Source: JBDHTS01 sp044221445
GTDB lineage: Bacteria; Pseudomonadota; Alphaproteobacteria; Micavibrionales; Micavibrionaceae
NCBI GenBank assembly: GCA_044221445.1
Contig: JBGAPF010000004.1
Coordinates: 68,647 to 132,646, forward strand
Length of the DNA stretch: 64,000 bases
Direction: 5' to 3'
Every line of letters begins with the position of its first letter. Position 1 is the first letter of the stretch. Positions 1 to 8,457 of the stretch are shown piece by piece. The notes under the pieces were generated by a model. The model searched no databases and was not told the origin of the DNA. It saw nothing but the letters and a program-made list of their open reading frames with translations. A program made the translations under genes and the position numbers.

Positions 1-1235
1 AACCGGAATTGATTGAGAAAATCGCAAAGGCCGTGGGTCGTGTGCCAGGCAATAATTACGAATACACGCAACCTATTCAGATGCGGTTTAACGAATTGAT
101 TGCCGGGGTGCGAAGCGATGTGGCCGTGAAAGTTTACGGCGATGATTTCGATGCCATCGGAAAAACTGCGAACAGCATTGCGAATGCTTTGCGAAAGGTC
201 GCGGGCGCAGCCGATGTCAAAGTTGAACAATCGACCGGCCTGCCCATGCTGGAAATTGATATCAACAAGGATACGATTGCCCGCTATGGCCTGAATATCG
301 GTGACGTTTTGGATTTGATATCAGTGGCAATCGGTGGGCAAGAAGCCGGTCTTGTGTTTGAGGGCGACCGCCGCTTCCCGATTGTTGTGCGCTTGCCTGA
401 ATCTATAAGGCAGGACATTCCCGCACTTGAAAACCTGCCTGTGGCGGTACCTCATGAAGACGGAGAAGACGGCGGCGCATTTGTTCCTTTGAAACAAATA
501 GCCACTTTCCGTCTCTCCGAAGGGCCGAACCAGATCAGCCGTGAGAACGGCAAACGCCGCGTCGTGGTGCAAGCCAACGTAAGGGGTCGTGACATTGGTT
601 CTTTCGTGGCTGAGGCCCAGCAGGTCATAGAAAAGGAAGTCAAAGTGCCTCCGGGCTATTGGCTTGACTGGGGCGGACAATTTGAAAATCTAATGGCGGC
701 GCGTGACCGCTTGATGATTGTCGTTCCGGCCTGCTTCTTCGTCATATTTATGATGCTGTTTACCGCGTTAGGGTCGGCAAAGCAGGCGTTGCTTGTTTTC
801 AGCGGCGTTCCGCTGGCTATCTCAGGCGGGATTTTTACGCTGTTCCTGGCGGGGATGCCGTTCTCAATACCTGCGGCGGTCGGGTTTATCGCCCTTTCCG
901 GTATTGCGGTGCTGAACGGTCTCGTCATGGTGACATATATCAATCAACTGGTGGCGGAGGGCGTAGAGCGCCGGGAAGCCATCGTGCAAGGGGCGCTTAC
1001 GCGCTTGCGGCCCGTTCTCATGACTGCGCTGGTTGCCTCTCTTGGCTTCGTGCCGATGGCGCTGGCGCACGGTACGGGCGCGGAAGTGCAAAAGCCATTG
1101 GCGATGGTCGTCATTGGCGGTCTGATTTCCGCCACGGCGCTGACGCTGCTGGTATTGCCCGCGCTATACAAAGTGTTTTCAGGGAAAGACAGGGCTGCAA
1201 TGGAAGAAGATCACCTGGCGAAACTTCATCATTAA
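1..1235 (+). CDS. CzcA/CusA heavy-metal RND efflux pump, 3' part
   Basis: Inner-membrane RND transporter of the heavy-metal efflux family, which works with a periplasmic adaptor and an outer-membrane channel to export Cu/Ag or Zn/Cd/Co. The frame is open to the left edge, so only about the last 411 residues of a roughly 1040-residue protein are here. Visible are the porter-domain signature RFNELIAGVRSDVAVKVYGDD (about residue 27), the second periplasmic domain, and the C-terminal block of membrane helices from LMIVVPACFFVIF (about 235) to the end. The first in-frame TTG (base 9) is not the true start. It heads a metal-resistance island. Cu/Ag versus Zn/Cd specificity cannot be decided because the N-terminal helices are outside the window; the copper genes downstream favour a CusA role. 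Confidence 0.9.
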   Translation, partial: PELIEKIAKAVGRVPGNNYEYTQPIQMRFNELIAGVRSDVAVKVYGDDFDAIGKTANSIANALRKVAGAADVKVEQSTGLPMLEIDINKDTIARYGLNIGDVLDLISVAIGGQEAGLVFEGDRRFPIVVRLPESIRQDIPALENLPVAVPHEDGEDGGAFVPLKQIATFRLSEGPNQISRENGKRRVVVQANVRGRDIGSFVAEAQQVIEKEVKVPPGYWLDWGGQFENLMAARDRLMIVVPACFFVIFMMLFTALGSAKQALLVFSGVPLAISGGIFTLFLAGMPFSIPAAVGFIALSGIAVLNGLVMVTYINQLVAEGVERREAIVQGALTRLRPVLMTALVASLGFVPMALAHGTGAEVQKPLAMVVIGGLISATALTLLVLPALYKVFSGKDRAAMEEDHLAKLHH

Positions 1236-1245
1236 GGAACAGCCG

Positions 1246-1326
1246 ATGAATAAAGGAAAATGCCGCATTGACGATATGGAGACACCGAGATCATACTTAC
1301 GAAAACAGAAAGAGAGGCAAAAATGA
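1246..1326 (+). CDS. possible 26-residue leader ORF
   Basis: A short reading frame starts 10 bases after the pump stop codon and ends in TGA overlapping the ATG of the next gene (ATGA). The product is basic (MNKGKCRIDDMETP start) with no recognisable domain. The overlap suggests translational coupling to the secreted metal protein, but a frame this short may be chance; it is recorded because it fills the gap between two co-oriented genes. Confidence 0.25.
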   Translation: MNKGKCRIDDMETPRSYLRKQKERQK

Positions 1327-1829
1327 ATTCACTTAAAAAAACATTTTTAGGATTTATGGTAGCGATTGCCATGACGCTATCTTCGTATGTGGTCATTTCT
1401 TTCAACGATCATGTTGCCAGCGCGGCTGAGGAACAATCCCACAAGGATGATGTTACAAAATTATCCGGCCCACAGATGACTCAAGCACCCGCCGATGAAG
1501 ATCACCACGATTCTATGGGACTCAAGCGAGTTGAAGCCAAGCAGGTTTGCATGATGAATAACAAATTCATGGGACGTGACCAGATTTCCATCATCGTCGA
1601 TGGGAAAACCTATTTTGGTTGCTGTGCGATGTGCAAAGAAAAATTGCAAAACGATCCGCAGGCAAGAACAGGCACTGACCCGATTAGCGGAAAGCCGGTC
1701 GATAAAGCGACCGCAATCATCGGGGCTGCTCCTGACGATACGATTTATTATTTCGAGAATGAAGAAAACATGGAGAAATTCAGCAGCGATCCCTCGCGCT
1801 ACGTTAACCCGCTGGACGTAGAACCTTAG
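1323..1829 (+). CDS. secreted YHS/TRASH-like metal-binding protein
   Basis: 168 residues with an N-terminal hydrophobic segment (residues 8-27) that should act as a signal peptide or anchor. The mature part has two YHS/TRASH-like halves. The first has Cys76 followed by GCCAMC (Cys100, Cys101, Cys104). The second has a DPISGKPV motif and a YYFENEENMEKFSSDPSRYV-like end typical of YHS domains, but without cysteines. Such domains bind Cu or other soft metals in metal sensing or trafficking. It lies directly behind the RND pump, so a periplasmic metal-chaperone role is inferred. The ATG has GAGAGG nine bases upstream. Confidence 0.7.
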   Translation: MNSLKKTFLGFMVAIAMTLSSYVVISFNDHVASAAEEQSHKDDVTKLSGPQMTQAPADEDHHDSMGLKRVEAKQVCMMNNKFMGRDQISIIVDGKTYFGCCAMCKEKLQNDPQARTGTDPISGKPVDKATAIIGAAPDDTIYYFENEENMEKFSSDPSRYVNPLDVEP

Positions 1830-1835
1830 AAGCCG

Positions 1836-4007
1836 CTAAATTTTAAAGCGGTAGCGCAGCAACCGCAATGCATTCAGAGTCACTAATACCGTAGCTCCGG
1901 TGTCCGCCATGACGGCAATCCACATGCCTGTGATGCCAAGAACCGTTGTAACCAGGAAGATGGCTTTAGAACCCAATGCCAGTGTGACGTTCCAGCGGAT
2001 GTTCGCAAGCGTTGCCCGTGACAGGCCGACCAGTTCTGCTACACCCATAACGCTGTTATTAAGCAGCGCGGCATCGGCTGTTTCCAACGCGACATCCGTA
2101 CCGCCGCCCATAGCGATGCCAACGGAAGCGGCTGCCAAAGCGGGCGCGTCATTGATGCCGTCGCCAACTTTTCCGACCGGCCCACGCTTGGATTCTTCAA
2201 GATCACGGACAATCTTCGCTTTATCTTCTGGCATCAGTTCAGCATAAGCTTCAATGCCCAGCGTTGCCGCGATGGCGTCCGCCGTGCGGCGATTGTCTCC
2301 CGTCAGCATAACAGGCGTGATGCCCAGTTTTTTAAGAGCTTTCAATCCTTCAAGTGCGTCCTGCCTCGCCTCATCGCGGACAGCGAATAATCCGAGGACT
2401 GTTTTGTTTTCGATAAGAACCGCGACCGTCTTTCCTTCGCCTTCCAGGGTCTCTGAAAGTTTCTGTACTTCTTCAGGTAAGGTGCCATCAGCTAATGCGG
2501 CGCGAGGACTGATCAACAAGAAGGTACGGCCTTCTGTCTTGCCGGATAGACCGCGACCCGCGAGAGCTTTCACTTCCTCGGCAGCGGGCGCAACGATATT
2601 ACGGCCAGATGCATGAGCGAGAACGGCGCGGGCGATGGGATGATTGGAATTACTTTCTAAAGCCGCCGCAAGGCGCAGAGTCTCGTCATCGCTGGCACCA
2701 AAGCCTTTTATGTCCGTAACTTGCGGTCTGCCTTCGGTTAGCGTTCCCGTTTTATCAAAGGCGATCATTTTTAAGCTGCCAAGCGTTTCCAGTACGGCCC
2801 CACCCTTGATAAGCAGGCCACGACGCGCACCCGCTGCCATGCCCGCAGCGATAGCCGCCGGGGTTGAGATAACCAAGGCGCATGGGCAGGCGATCAGGAG
2901 CAGCGACAGGGCGCGATAAACCCAGACACTCCAAAGTCCGCCCATAAGCAGAGGCGGAATAATGGCGACGAGAAGCGCGATAACCACGACAATCGGCATA
3001 TAGATACGGGCAAATTTATCGACAAATCTTTGGACGGGAGCTTTGGAGGCTTGAGCTTCATCAACCAGCTTGATGATACGGGCAATGGTATTGTCGGCGG
3101 CGGCGCGTGTGACTTCAATTTTGATCGCACTGCCGAGATTGATTGTTCCGGCGAAAACATCCTCACCCACATCCTTGCTCCTTGGCGTGGACTCTCCTGT
3201 CACAGGCGCTTCGTCGATTTCAGAGCGGCCTTCGATAATTTTCCCGTCGCAAGCAATGCGGTCGCCGGGCCTGGCAATGACGATCTGGCCTGGTGTCAAG
3301 CTATCGGCAGAAACCTCACGGATGGCATTGCCGTCCACAAGCTGGGCCGTTTTCGGGGTGAGATCGCCCAAAGCCGTAATGCTTTTACGCGCCCGCGCAG
3401 CGGCAACGCCTTCCAGCAATTCACCAACGGCAAACAAGAATACCACAACGGCGGCTTCCTCGGCGGCGTTGATCGCCAGTGCGCCGACAGCCGCAATGGT
3501 CATCAGCATTTCTATCGTGAAAATCGATCCAGACCGTGCAGCACCGATAGCGCGGCGGGCGATGGGCAGAAGAGCGATCAAGGTAGCCGCGACGAAAGGC
3601 CATAGCCCAAGCGTTGGCAGGGCTTGGGATGCTAGAAAAGATACCGCCAGTAATGTGCCGGAAACGATCACAAGTCGGCCTTTAGCGGTCTGCCACCATG
3701 CCTTGCCTCGGTCTTCTGGCGCGTCATGGCTATGATCGTCATGTTCGTCGTGATCTTCAGTCGTACCGTTCCCGTCTATCTTGACCGCATAGCCTAACTT
3801 ACGGATGGCTTTGGCGGCGTCTTCCTGATCAAACCCATGTGAGGTCGCAAGCGTTACAACACCAGCGCCAACATTGACTGATGCTTCACCGGCCCCTTTT
3901 ACACGTTTTAAAGCCGTCTCGATTTTGAGCGCACAACTGGGGCAATCCATACCTTCAACTTTGTACCGGACAGAGGATTTTTCTTCTTTTTCTGGATGGA
4001 TGTTCAT
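1836..4007 (-). CDS. heavy-metal P1B-type ATPase (Zn/Cd/Pb type)
   Basis: 723-residue metal-exporting P-type ATPase of the inner membrane. In order: an N-terminal HMA domain with GMDCPSC (Cys22, Cys25), a His/Asp-rich linker (about residues 85-97), the transmembrane block, the actuator loop TGES, the metal-site CPC motif in helix 6 (about 374-376), the phosphorylation motif DKTGTLTEG (Asp418), and the hinge GDGINDAP. The CPC plus a His-rich linker fits the ZntA/CadA group. A TTG 21 bases upstream would extend it, but the ATG at 4007 has AAGGAA in good position. It follows the permease-like gene by 10 bases and shares its MerR-type promoter, so Zn, Cd or Pb is the likely inducer. Confidence 0.92.
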   Translation of the reverse strand: MNIHPEKEEKSSVRYKVEGMDCPSCALKIETALKRVKGAGEASVNVGAGVVTLATSHGFDQEDAAKAIRKLGYAVKIDGNGTTEDHDEHDDHSHDAPEDRGKAWWQTAKGRLVIVSGTLLAVSFLASQALPTLGLWPFVAATLIALLPIARRAIGAARSGSIFTIEMLMTIAAVGALAINAAEEAAVVVFLFAVGELLEGVAAARARKSITALGDLTPKTAQLVDGNAIREVSADSLTPGQIVIARPGDRIACDGKIIEGRSEIDEAPVTGESTPRSKDVGEDVFAGTINLGSAIKIEVTRAAADNTIARIIKLVDEAQASKAPVQRFVDKFARIYMPIVVVIALLVAIIPPLLMGGLWSVWVYRALSLLLIACPCALVISTPAAIAAGMAAGARRGLLIKGGAVLETLGSLKMIAFDKTGTLTEGRPQVTDIKGFGASDDETLRLAAALESNSNHPIARAVLAHASGRNIVAPAAEEVKALAGRGLSGKTEGRTFLLISPRAALADGTLPEEVQKLSETLEGEGKTVAVLIENKTVLGLFAVRDEARQDALEGLKALKKLGITPVMLTGDNRRTADAIAATLGIEAYAELMPEDKAKIVRDLEESKRGPVGKVGDGINDAPALAAASVGIAMGGGTDVALETADAALLNNSVMGVAELVGLSRATLANIRWNVTLALGSKAIFLVTTVLGITGMWIAVMADTGATVLVTLNALRLLRYRFKI

Positions 4008-4017
4008 CGTTAATTCC

Positions 4018-5061
4018 TTAATGCTCAAATATGATGACGATGATGCCTAGAACAATCAGTAACGCGCCTAGGATGCCCGCTTCGTATTTTTCCAGAACCT
4101 CAAGCCGGACGCGTTCAAGTCCTGCAAGCGTCAACCAGGTAAAGAAGATCATGCCTGCCATTGTAGCAACGGCAAGAATTGTACTGAGCAAGATAAATCC
4201 CGGCCAACCATATTGAATGCCTGACAGATAGACGGGCAAAAACCCTTCGCAGGGTGAGAACGTCAGCAATGCCAGCAGACCTATAATAACGGCCTTATCC
4301 GACCGACCCGAAACAAAGGGTTTTTCTCCGCAGTTGGTATGATCCTCGTGATCTGAATGATCATGTCCGTGGTCATGCTGTGTATATTGCACATCATAGT
4401 GGTGGCCGTGATTGCCATGCGCCAGCGTTATACGGGCCGTGAATTCATGCGGCTCAGGAATTTCTTCGAGCGACTCAAGATAGCCGCCCTTATTGACGAA
4501 TGTAAAAAACTGTTTCTTTTTATCTGGACGAACCGTTTCAATCGTGACTGTTTGCCCTTTCGGTGGATTGATATTTTTTCCGTGATCCTCGAAATTTAAA
4601 CGAAAGCGTGGTGGGACGCCGTCTTCAAAAACAGAAAGTACGACAATGCCATGTCCGGTATCGATACGGCGTTCGTCATCATGGCCATGAACAGCATGAC
4701 TATGTCCGTGCTTCTTTATCCACGGCAGTTGCCAGTGATGATGTCCGCCACCACCACAGCCTTGGCGCACGAGATAAAAGACGCCGAAGGCGATCAGAAA
4801 TCCGCCGACGATCAGCGGAAATGCGCCCCCAAGCCAGCCTTCGACTTTAATGCCGAGAAAAACGACAAGAACCCCAAGCACTGTCGTGAACAGCACATGA
4901 CCAAGGCTTGCAAGGGTCGTGACCCAGAGCGTTTTTGATTTATTCCAGTTTTGCCCTCGGCCCGCCAGTACGAAGGGCAGCCAGTGCGTCGGCAGGGCGG
5001 CGTGGGCGAACGCGACAGTAAATCCGGTTGCGGCAATTGAAAAGAAAATTGACTCGTTCAT
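4018..5061 (-). CDS. His-rich membrane permease-like metal transporter
   Basis: 347 residues. It has three N-terminal hydrophobic segments (from FFSIAATGFTVAFAHAALP), a large polar middle (about residues 110-260) with several His clusters (GGGHHHW, HGHSHAVHGHDD, HDHGHDHSDHEDH), and three C-terminal helices including a TFSPCEGFLPVYL segment. The helix arrangement and Pro/Cys motifs resemble the NicO/UreH/LysE-like metal exporters. The central soluble insert is unusual for that family. First gene of a two-gene unit with the P-type ATPase and placed under the MerR-type promoter, so it probably exports or delivers the same metal. Exact family assignment is tentative. Confidence 0.65.
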   Translation of the reverse strand: MNESIFFSIAATGFTVAFAHAALPTHWLPFVLAGRGQNWNKSKTLWVTTLASLGHVLFTTVLGVLVVFLGIKVEGWLGGAFPLIVGGFLIAFGVFYLVRQGCGGGGHHHWQLPWIKKHGHSHAVHGHDDERRIDTGHGIVVLSVFEDGVPPRFRLNFEDHGKNINPPKGQTVTIETVRPDKKKQFFTFVNKGGYLESLEEIPEPHEFTARITLAHGNHGHHYDVQYTQHDHGHDHSDHEDHTNCGEKPFVSGRSDKAVIIGLLALLTFSPCEGFLPVYLSGIQYGWPGFILLSTILAVATMAGMIFFTWLTLAGLERVRLEVLEKYEAGILGALLIVLGIIVIIFEH

Positions 5062-5094
5062 GGGTAATCCTTGATTTCTTTATTAACCAACCTT

Positions 5095-5125
5095 ATCTTA
5101 CAACCTATAGCGACTATAGGTTCAA
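5095..5125 (-). promoter_or_regulatory. MerR-type promoter and operator
   Basis: On the minus strand, TTGAAC (5120-5125) and TAAGAT (5095-5100) are separated by 19 bases. The spacer holds a perfect inverted repeat with 9-base arms and a 3-base centre (5102-5122; half-site AACCTATAG). The over-long 19-base spacer with a central dyad is the hallmark of promoters that MerR-family regulators activate by DNA untwisting. It faces the transporter-ATPase unit, and the divergent MerR gene starts 32 bases to the other side. Confidence 0.88.
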
Positions 5126-5156
5126 GGTGTTTTTTATCGGCCAAGGAGAATTTTGA

Positions 5157-5588
5157 ATGTTTCTGACAATTGGTGAGATGGCCTCCGAAAGTGGCGTACA
5201 GGTCGAGACTATTCGCTATTACGAAAGCGTAGAATTAATGCCAAAGCCGCAGCGCACCGAGGGTAAGCAGCGCCGCTACGCCCAGGACGATCTTAAAAGG
5301 CTGTCTTTCATAAGGCATGCGCGGGAGCTGGGGTTCGAGGTCGCCGCCATCCGCGACATATTGGCGATGACGGGACAAAGTGACGCATCGTGCGAGAAAA
5401 TAGACGGCATAGCGCGGAGCCATCTGGCGACCGTGGAGGAAAAGCTGGCAAGTTTGAAGGCTTTGCGGAAGGAGCTTTTACGAATGCTGGATCATTGCGG
5501 CACGGGAAAAGTCGCGGATTGCAACGTCATCGAGGTTCTTTATGATCATGCCAAATGCCAGACGCATAAAAGAAAAACGTCGAAATAA
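5157..5588 (+). CDS. MerR-family metal regulator (ZntR/CadR/PbrR group)
   Basis: 143-residue transcription factor with the MerR winged-helix start (IGEMASESGVQVETIRYYE), a long dimerisation helix and a C-terminal metal loop. Cysteines at 79, 114, 122 and 134 match the ZntR/CadR/PbrR pattern (Cys79, Cys114 and a Cys around 122-124) rather than the two-Cys CueR loop. It is divergent from the transporter-ATPase genes and its operator lies between them. Known family behaviour is to repress and, when metal is bound, activate that promoter. The ATG follows an AAGGAG box by seven bases. Confidence 0.92.
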   Translation: MFLTIGEMASESGVQVETIRYYESVELMPKPQRTEGKQRRYAQDDLKRLSFIRHARELGFEVAAIRDILAMTGQSDASCEKIDGIARSHLATVEEKLASLKALRKELLRMLDHCGTGKVADCNVIEVLYDHAKCQTHKRKTSK

Positions 5589-5609
5589 TATGTCGGAAAA
5601 TGAAGGTCA

Positions 5610-5639
5610 ATGACTTTTAATGAATTTATGCTATATAAT
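5610..5639 (+). promoter_or_regulatory. possible sigma-70 promoter
   Basis: TATAAT at 5634-5639 with ATGACT 18 bases upstream (5610-5615). The predicted transcript would start only a base or two before the ATG at 5648, which has no visible Shine-Dalgarno sequence, so translation of that gene may be leaderless. It would serve the copper oxidase unit downstream. Confidence 0.4.
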
Positions 5640-5647
5640 TTAAGATA

Positions 5648-6034
5648 ATGAGAAAAATCCTCGCCAGCGTTTTAATGTTCGTTATGCTCGCCTCCGCCAC
5701 AATATGCGGTTGCGGACATGAAGCGCAGGCGGCTTCTCCTGCCGACCAGAAAACAGAATCCAGTCATCACGCTGGCGGCGATCATCATGGCAGAAAACAG
5801 ACGCAAGCAGCGGAATCATGTCAGACGACCGATATGCAACTTCCCGCCGAAACCAGCGTCAGCAAGCCTGATCTGAAACACAGCCTTCATCTTGATTATG
5901 CTTTCATAGATGAAAATCCTGTCTGGACGGTTGCTATCAGCAGCGACCGCCGCGTTCGTGGACCGCCCATCGGCGTGGATCCTCCCAACGCAAAACCTTC
6001 CATACTCCTGACGACCCAACGTCTGCGGATCTAA
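5648..6034 (+). CDS. small secreted His-containing protein
   Basis: 128 residues with a signal peptide (MRKILASVLMFVMLASATICGCG, cleavage near residue 29) and a short mature part with several His residues (SSHHAGGDHHGRK), one Cys in CQTTD, and a basic C terminus. Proteins of this size and type often precede copA-copB genes, but I recognise no domain. The cysteines near the cleavage point could permit lipidation but no clean lipobox is seen. It lies 56 bases upstream of the copper oxidase start, so a periplasmic copper-handling role is inferred. Confidence 0.55.
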   Translation: MRKILASVLMFVMLASATICGCGHEAQAASPADQKTESSHHAGGDHHGRKQTQAAESCQTTDMQLPAETSVSKPDLKHSLHLDYAFIDENPVWTVAISSDRRVRGPPIGVDPPNAKPSILLTTQRLRI

Positions 6035-6090
6035 ATTCCCCAGCGCCATTTTTTGTTTTTGTGCGCCACTTCCGTTTATGGGGAATCATC

Positions 6091-7704
6091 ATGCGTTTTT
6101 ACGCTTCTGCTCTATTATTTTTTTGCCTTTTGTCGTTTGCCGTACCGGCTAACGCAGCCGAATACAGTCTTGATATTGCCCGCCAGACGGTCAATATCAC
6201 GGGTAAGCCTATTCAAAAAATAACAGTCAATGGCTCTATCCCTGCGCCGACCTTGTTTTTCAAAGAGGGTGAGGACGCTATCATTCATGTCACCAACCAC
6301 ATGGATGTGCCGTCATCGATACACTGGCATGGTCTCCTGATCCCCGGTGAAATGGATGGCGTTCCCGGATTTAACGGGTTTTCAGGCATTATGCCGGGAG
6401 AGAATTTTACCTACCGCTTTAAAATCAGGCAGACGGGAACCTACTGGTACCACGCCCATTCGACGGGCCAAGAGCAGGATGGGCTATATGGTTCTCTTGT
6501 TTTTAAGCCCGCAGGAAAAGATCCTATCAAAACCGACCGCGATTATGTCGTAGTGCTATCGGACTTCACGGACGAAGAATCCGACGATGTCATGGCCAAT
6601 CTTAAAATGTCATCTGATTATTACAACGTGGCGCGGCGCACAGTCGGTGATTTTTTCGATGACGCGAAATCCAAGGGTTTCAGCAAAGCATGGAAAGACG
6701 CGAAGGATTGGGGACATATGCGAATGTCGCCGACCGATCTGGCCGATGTCAGCGGATACACTTTCCTGATCAATGGAAAAACGCCGGATCAGAACTGGAC
6801 AGGTTTGTTCAAGCCCGGTGAGCGGGTGCGCCTGCGCTTTATCAACGCCTCGGCCATGTCGATTTATGACGTTCGCATCCCTGGCCTGAAAATGAATGTC
6901 CTGCAATCGGACGGGCAGAATATCGAACCGCTCAAGGTCGATGAATTCCGTTTAGCACCCGCCGAGACTTATGACGTGGTTGTCACGCCGCAGGATGACA
7001 AAGCCTATACCATCGCCGCCGAACCCATCGATAGGACCGGTTTTGCGCTGGGAACGCTGGCGACAGCTGACGGGATGCGCGGCGAAATCCCAGTGCAACG
7101 CCCCCGTGCGCTGCTGACGATGGGCGATATGGGGATGGAGGGCATGGAAGATATGACCATGACGCCGGAGGACATGAAAAGTGGCTGGGCCGATACCGGA
7201 AAAGCCAAAGGCGACGTGGCGCTCAATTACAAAGACCTGCGCTATGCCGGAATCCAGAAAGACACCCGCGATGCCGAACGCACCATCGACGTGCGCCTTG
7301 GCGGGAACATGGAGCGTTATATCTGGACGATCAACGGCAAGAAGTTCATGGATGCGGACCCCATCCACCTTAAATACGGCGAACGGGTGCGGCTGAATTT
7401 CACCAACGAAACCATGATGGCGCACCCGATGCACTTGCACGGTATGTTCGTGCAGCTTGAAAACGGACAACCTGCCGAGAAGCTACCGAATAAACACACC
7501 GTTATCGTGCCGCCAGGGCAATCCTATTCAGTGTTGCTGACGGCTGATGAGATCGGGGAATGGGCGTTCCACTGCCATCTCCTGTACCACATGATGTCCG
7601 GCATGATGACGAAAGTCGTGGTGGCAAAACTCGATGCCGCCGACGTTCCTGTTCAAAACCAACCCGCCAGTTCTACTAAAGGAGGATCCCATGCAGCCCA
7701 TTAG
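6091..7704 (+). CDS. copA: CopA-type periplasmic multicopper oxidase
   Basis: 537-residue multicopper oxidase of the CopA copper-resistance family, oxidising Cu(I) in the periplasm. A signal peptide ends at about residue 23 (AVPANAA). The three cupredoxin domains carry the copper ligands HWHG (78-81), WYHAH (119-123), HPMHLHG (445-451) and HCHLLYH (494-500, with the type 1 Cys). A Met-rich stretch (MGDMGMEGMEDMTMTPEDM) sits in the middle, as is usual for Cu(I) recruitment. A GTG 30 bases upstream is possible but the ATG at 6091 has GGGGAA in place. The 3' end overlaps copB by 14 bases. No frameshift. Confidence 0.93.
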   Translation: MRFYASALLFFCLLSFAVPANAAEYSLDIARQTVNITGKPIQKITVNGSIPAPTLFFKEGEDAIIHVTNHMDVPSSIHWHGLLIPGEMDGVPGFNGFSGIMPGENFTYRFKIRQTGTYWYHAHSTGQEQDGLYGSLVFKPAGKDPIKTDRDYVVVLSDFTDEESDDVMANLKMSSDYYNVARRTVGDFFDDAKSKGFSKAWKDAKDWGHMRMSPTDLADVSGYTFLINGKTPDQNWTGLFKPGERVRLRFINASAMSIYDVRIPGLKMNVLQSDGQNIEPLKVDEFRLAPAETYDVVVTPQDDKAYTIAAEPIDRTGFALGTLATADGMRGEIPVQRPRALLTMGDMGMEGMEDMTMTPEDMKSGWADTGKAKGDVALNYKDLRYAGIQKDTRDAERTIDVRLGGNMERYIWTINGKKFMDADPIHLKYGERVRLNFTNETMMAHPMHLHGMFVQLENGQPAEKLPNKHTVIVPPGQSYSVLLTADEIGEWAFHCHLLYHMMSGMMTKVVVAKLDAADVPVQNQPASSTKGGSHAAH

Positions 7705-8422
7705 AACCTTTGTGACAGCATCGATGCTGACGCTTGCCCTGTCGTTTTCTGCTCTCGCAGAAGATGACATGGCGGGCATGATGGCCGCAGAACATGGCGG
7801 CGGCATCTTCCATATGTTCCGGCTGGAAACCGACTATGGCGGCGGCAAGGATGGCGCGGTCGCCAGCTGGGATTTTGATGGCTGGATAGGCGGTGACGAC
7901 GACAAACTCTGGCTCAAAAGCGAAGGCGACCATACGGGCGGTAAGCTGGAAGACGCTGAATTCTGGGCGCTCTACAGCAGGAACATTGCGACCTTCTGGG
8001 ACGCGCAAGCAGGCATCCGCTATGACGTGGAGCCGACCTCGACGGGTTACCTGGTGCTGGGCATTAACGGTCTTGCTCCTTATTTCTTCGAGACGGAAGC
8101 GCATCTATTCATTAGCGACGAAGGTGATGTCAGCGCAAGGCTGCGGGAAGAAAACGATTTTCTCCTGACACAGAAACTGATCCTGCAACCCTATGCCGAA
8201 GCCAATCTTTACGCGCAGGACGTTCCCGAACGGGATGTCGGCGCGGGGTTGGCCGATGCCCAGATCGGTTTGCAGACACGCTACGAATTCACACGGAAAT
8301 TCGCGCCTTATGTGGACGTCCATTATGGCCGGAAATTCGGTGAAACCTCTTCTATTGCCAAAAGCAACGGCGAGGGCAACGACGAACTCGTCGGCGCGAT
8401 TGGTTTGCGCCTGATGTTTTAA
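7691..8422 (+). CDS. copB: CopB copper-resistance outer-membrane protein
   Basis: 243 residues with a signal peptide (TASMLTLALSFSALA) and a beta-rich body typical of CopB, including GGGIFHMFRLETDYG near the start, AEFWALYSRNIATFWDAQAGIRYD, and a C-terminal phenylalanine typical of outer-membrane barrels. It lacks the long Met/His-rich N-terminal region of some CopB proteins. The ATG at 7691 follows a perfect AAAGGAGG, so the upstream extension of the frame is not used. Co-transcribed with copA. Confidence 0.9.
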   Translation: MQPIRTFVTASMLTLALSFSALAEDDMAGMMAAEHGGGIFHMFRLETDYGGGKDGAVASWDFDGWIGGDDDKLWLKSEGDHTGGKLEDAEFWALYSRNIATFWDAQAGIRYDVEPTSTGYLVLGINGLAPYFFETEAHLFISDEGDVSARLREENDFLLTQKLILQPYAEANLYAQDVPERDVGAGLADAQIGLQTRYEFTRKFAPYVDVHYGRKFGETSSIAKSNGEGNDELVGAIGLRLMF

Positions 8423-8457
8423 CCACCGTTCATGAACTTAAACAAAGGAGAAATACC

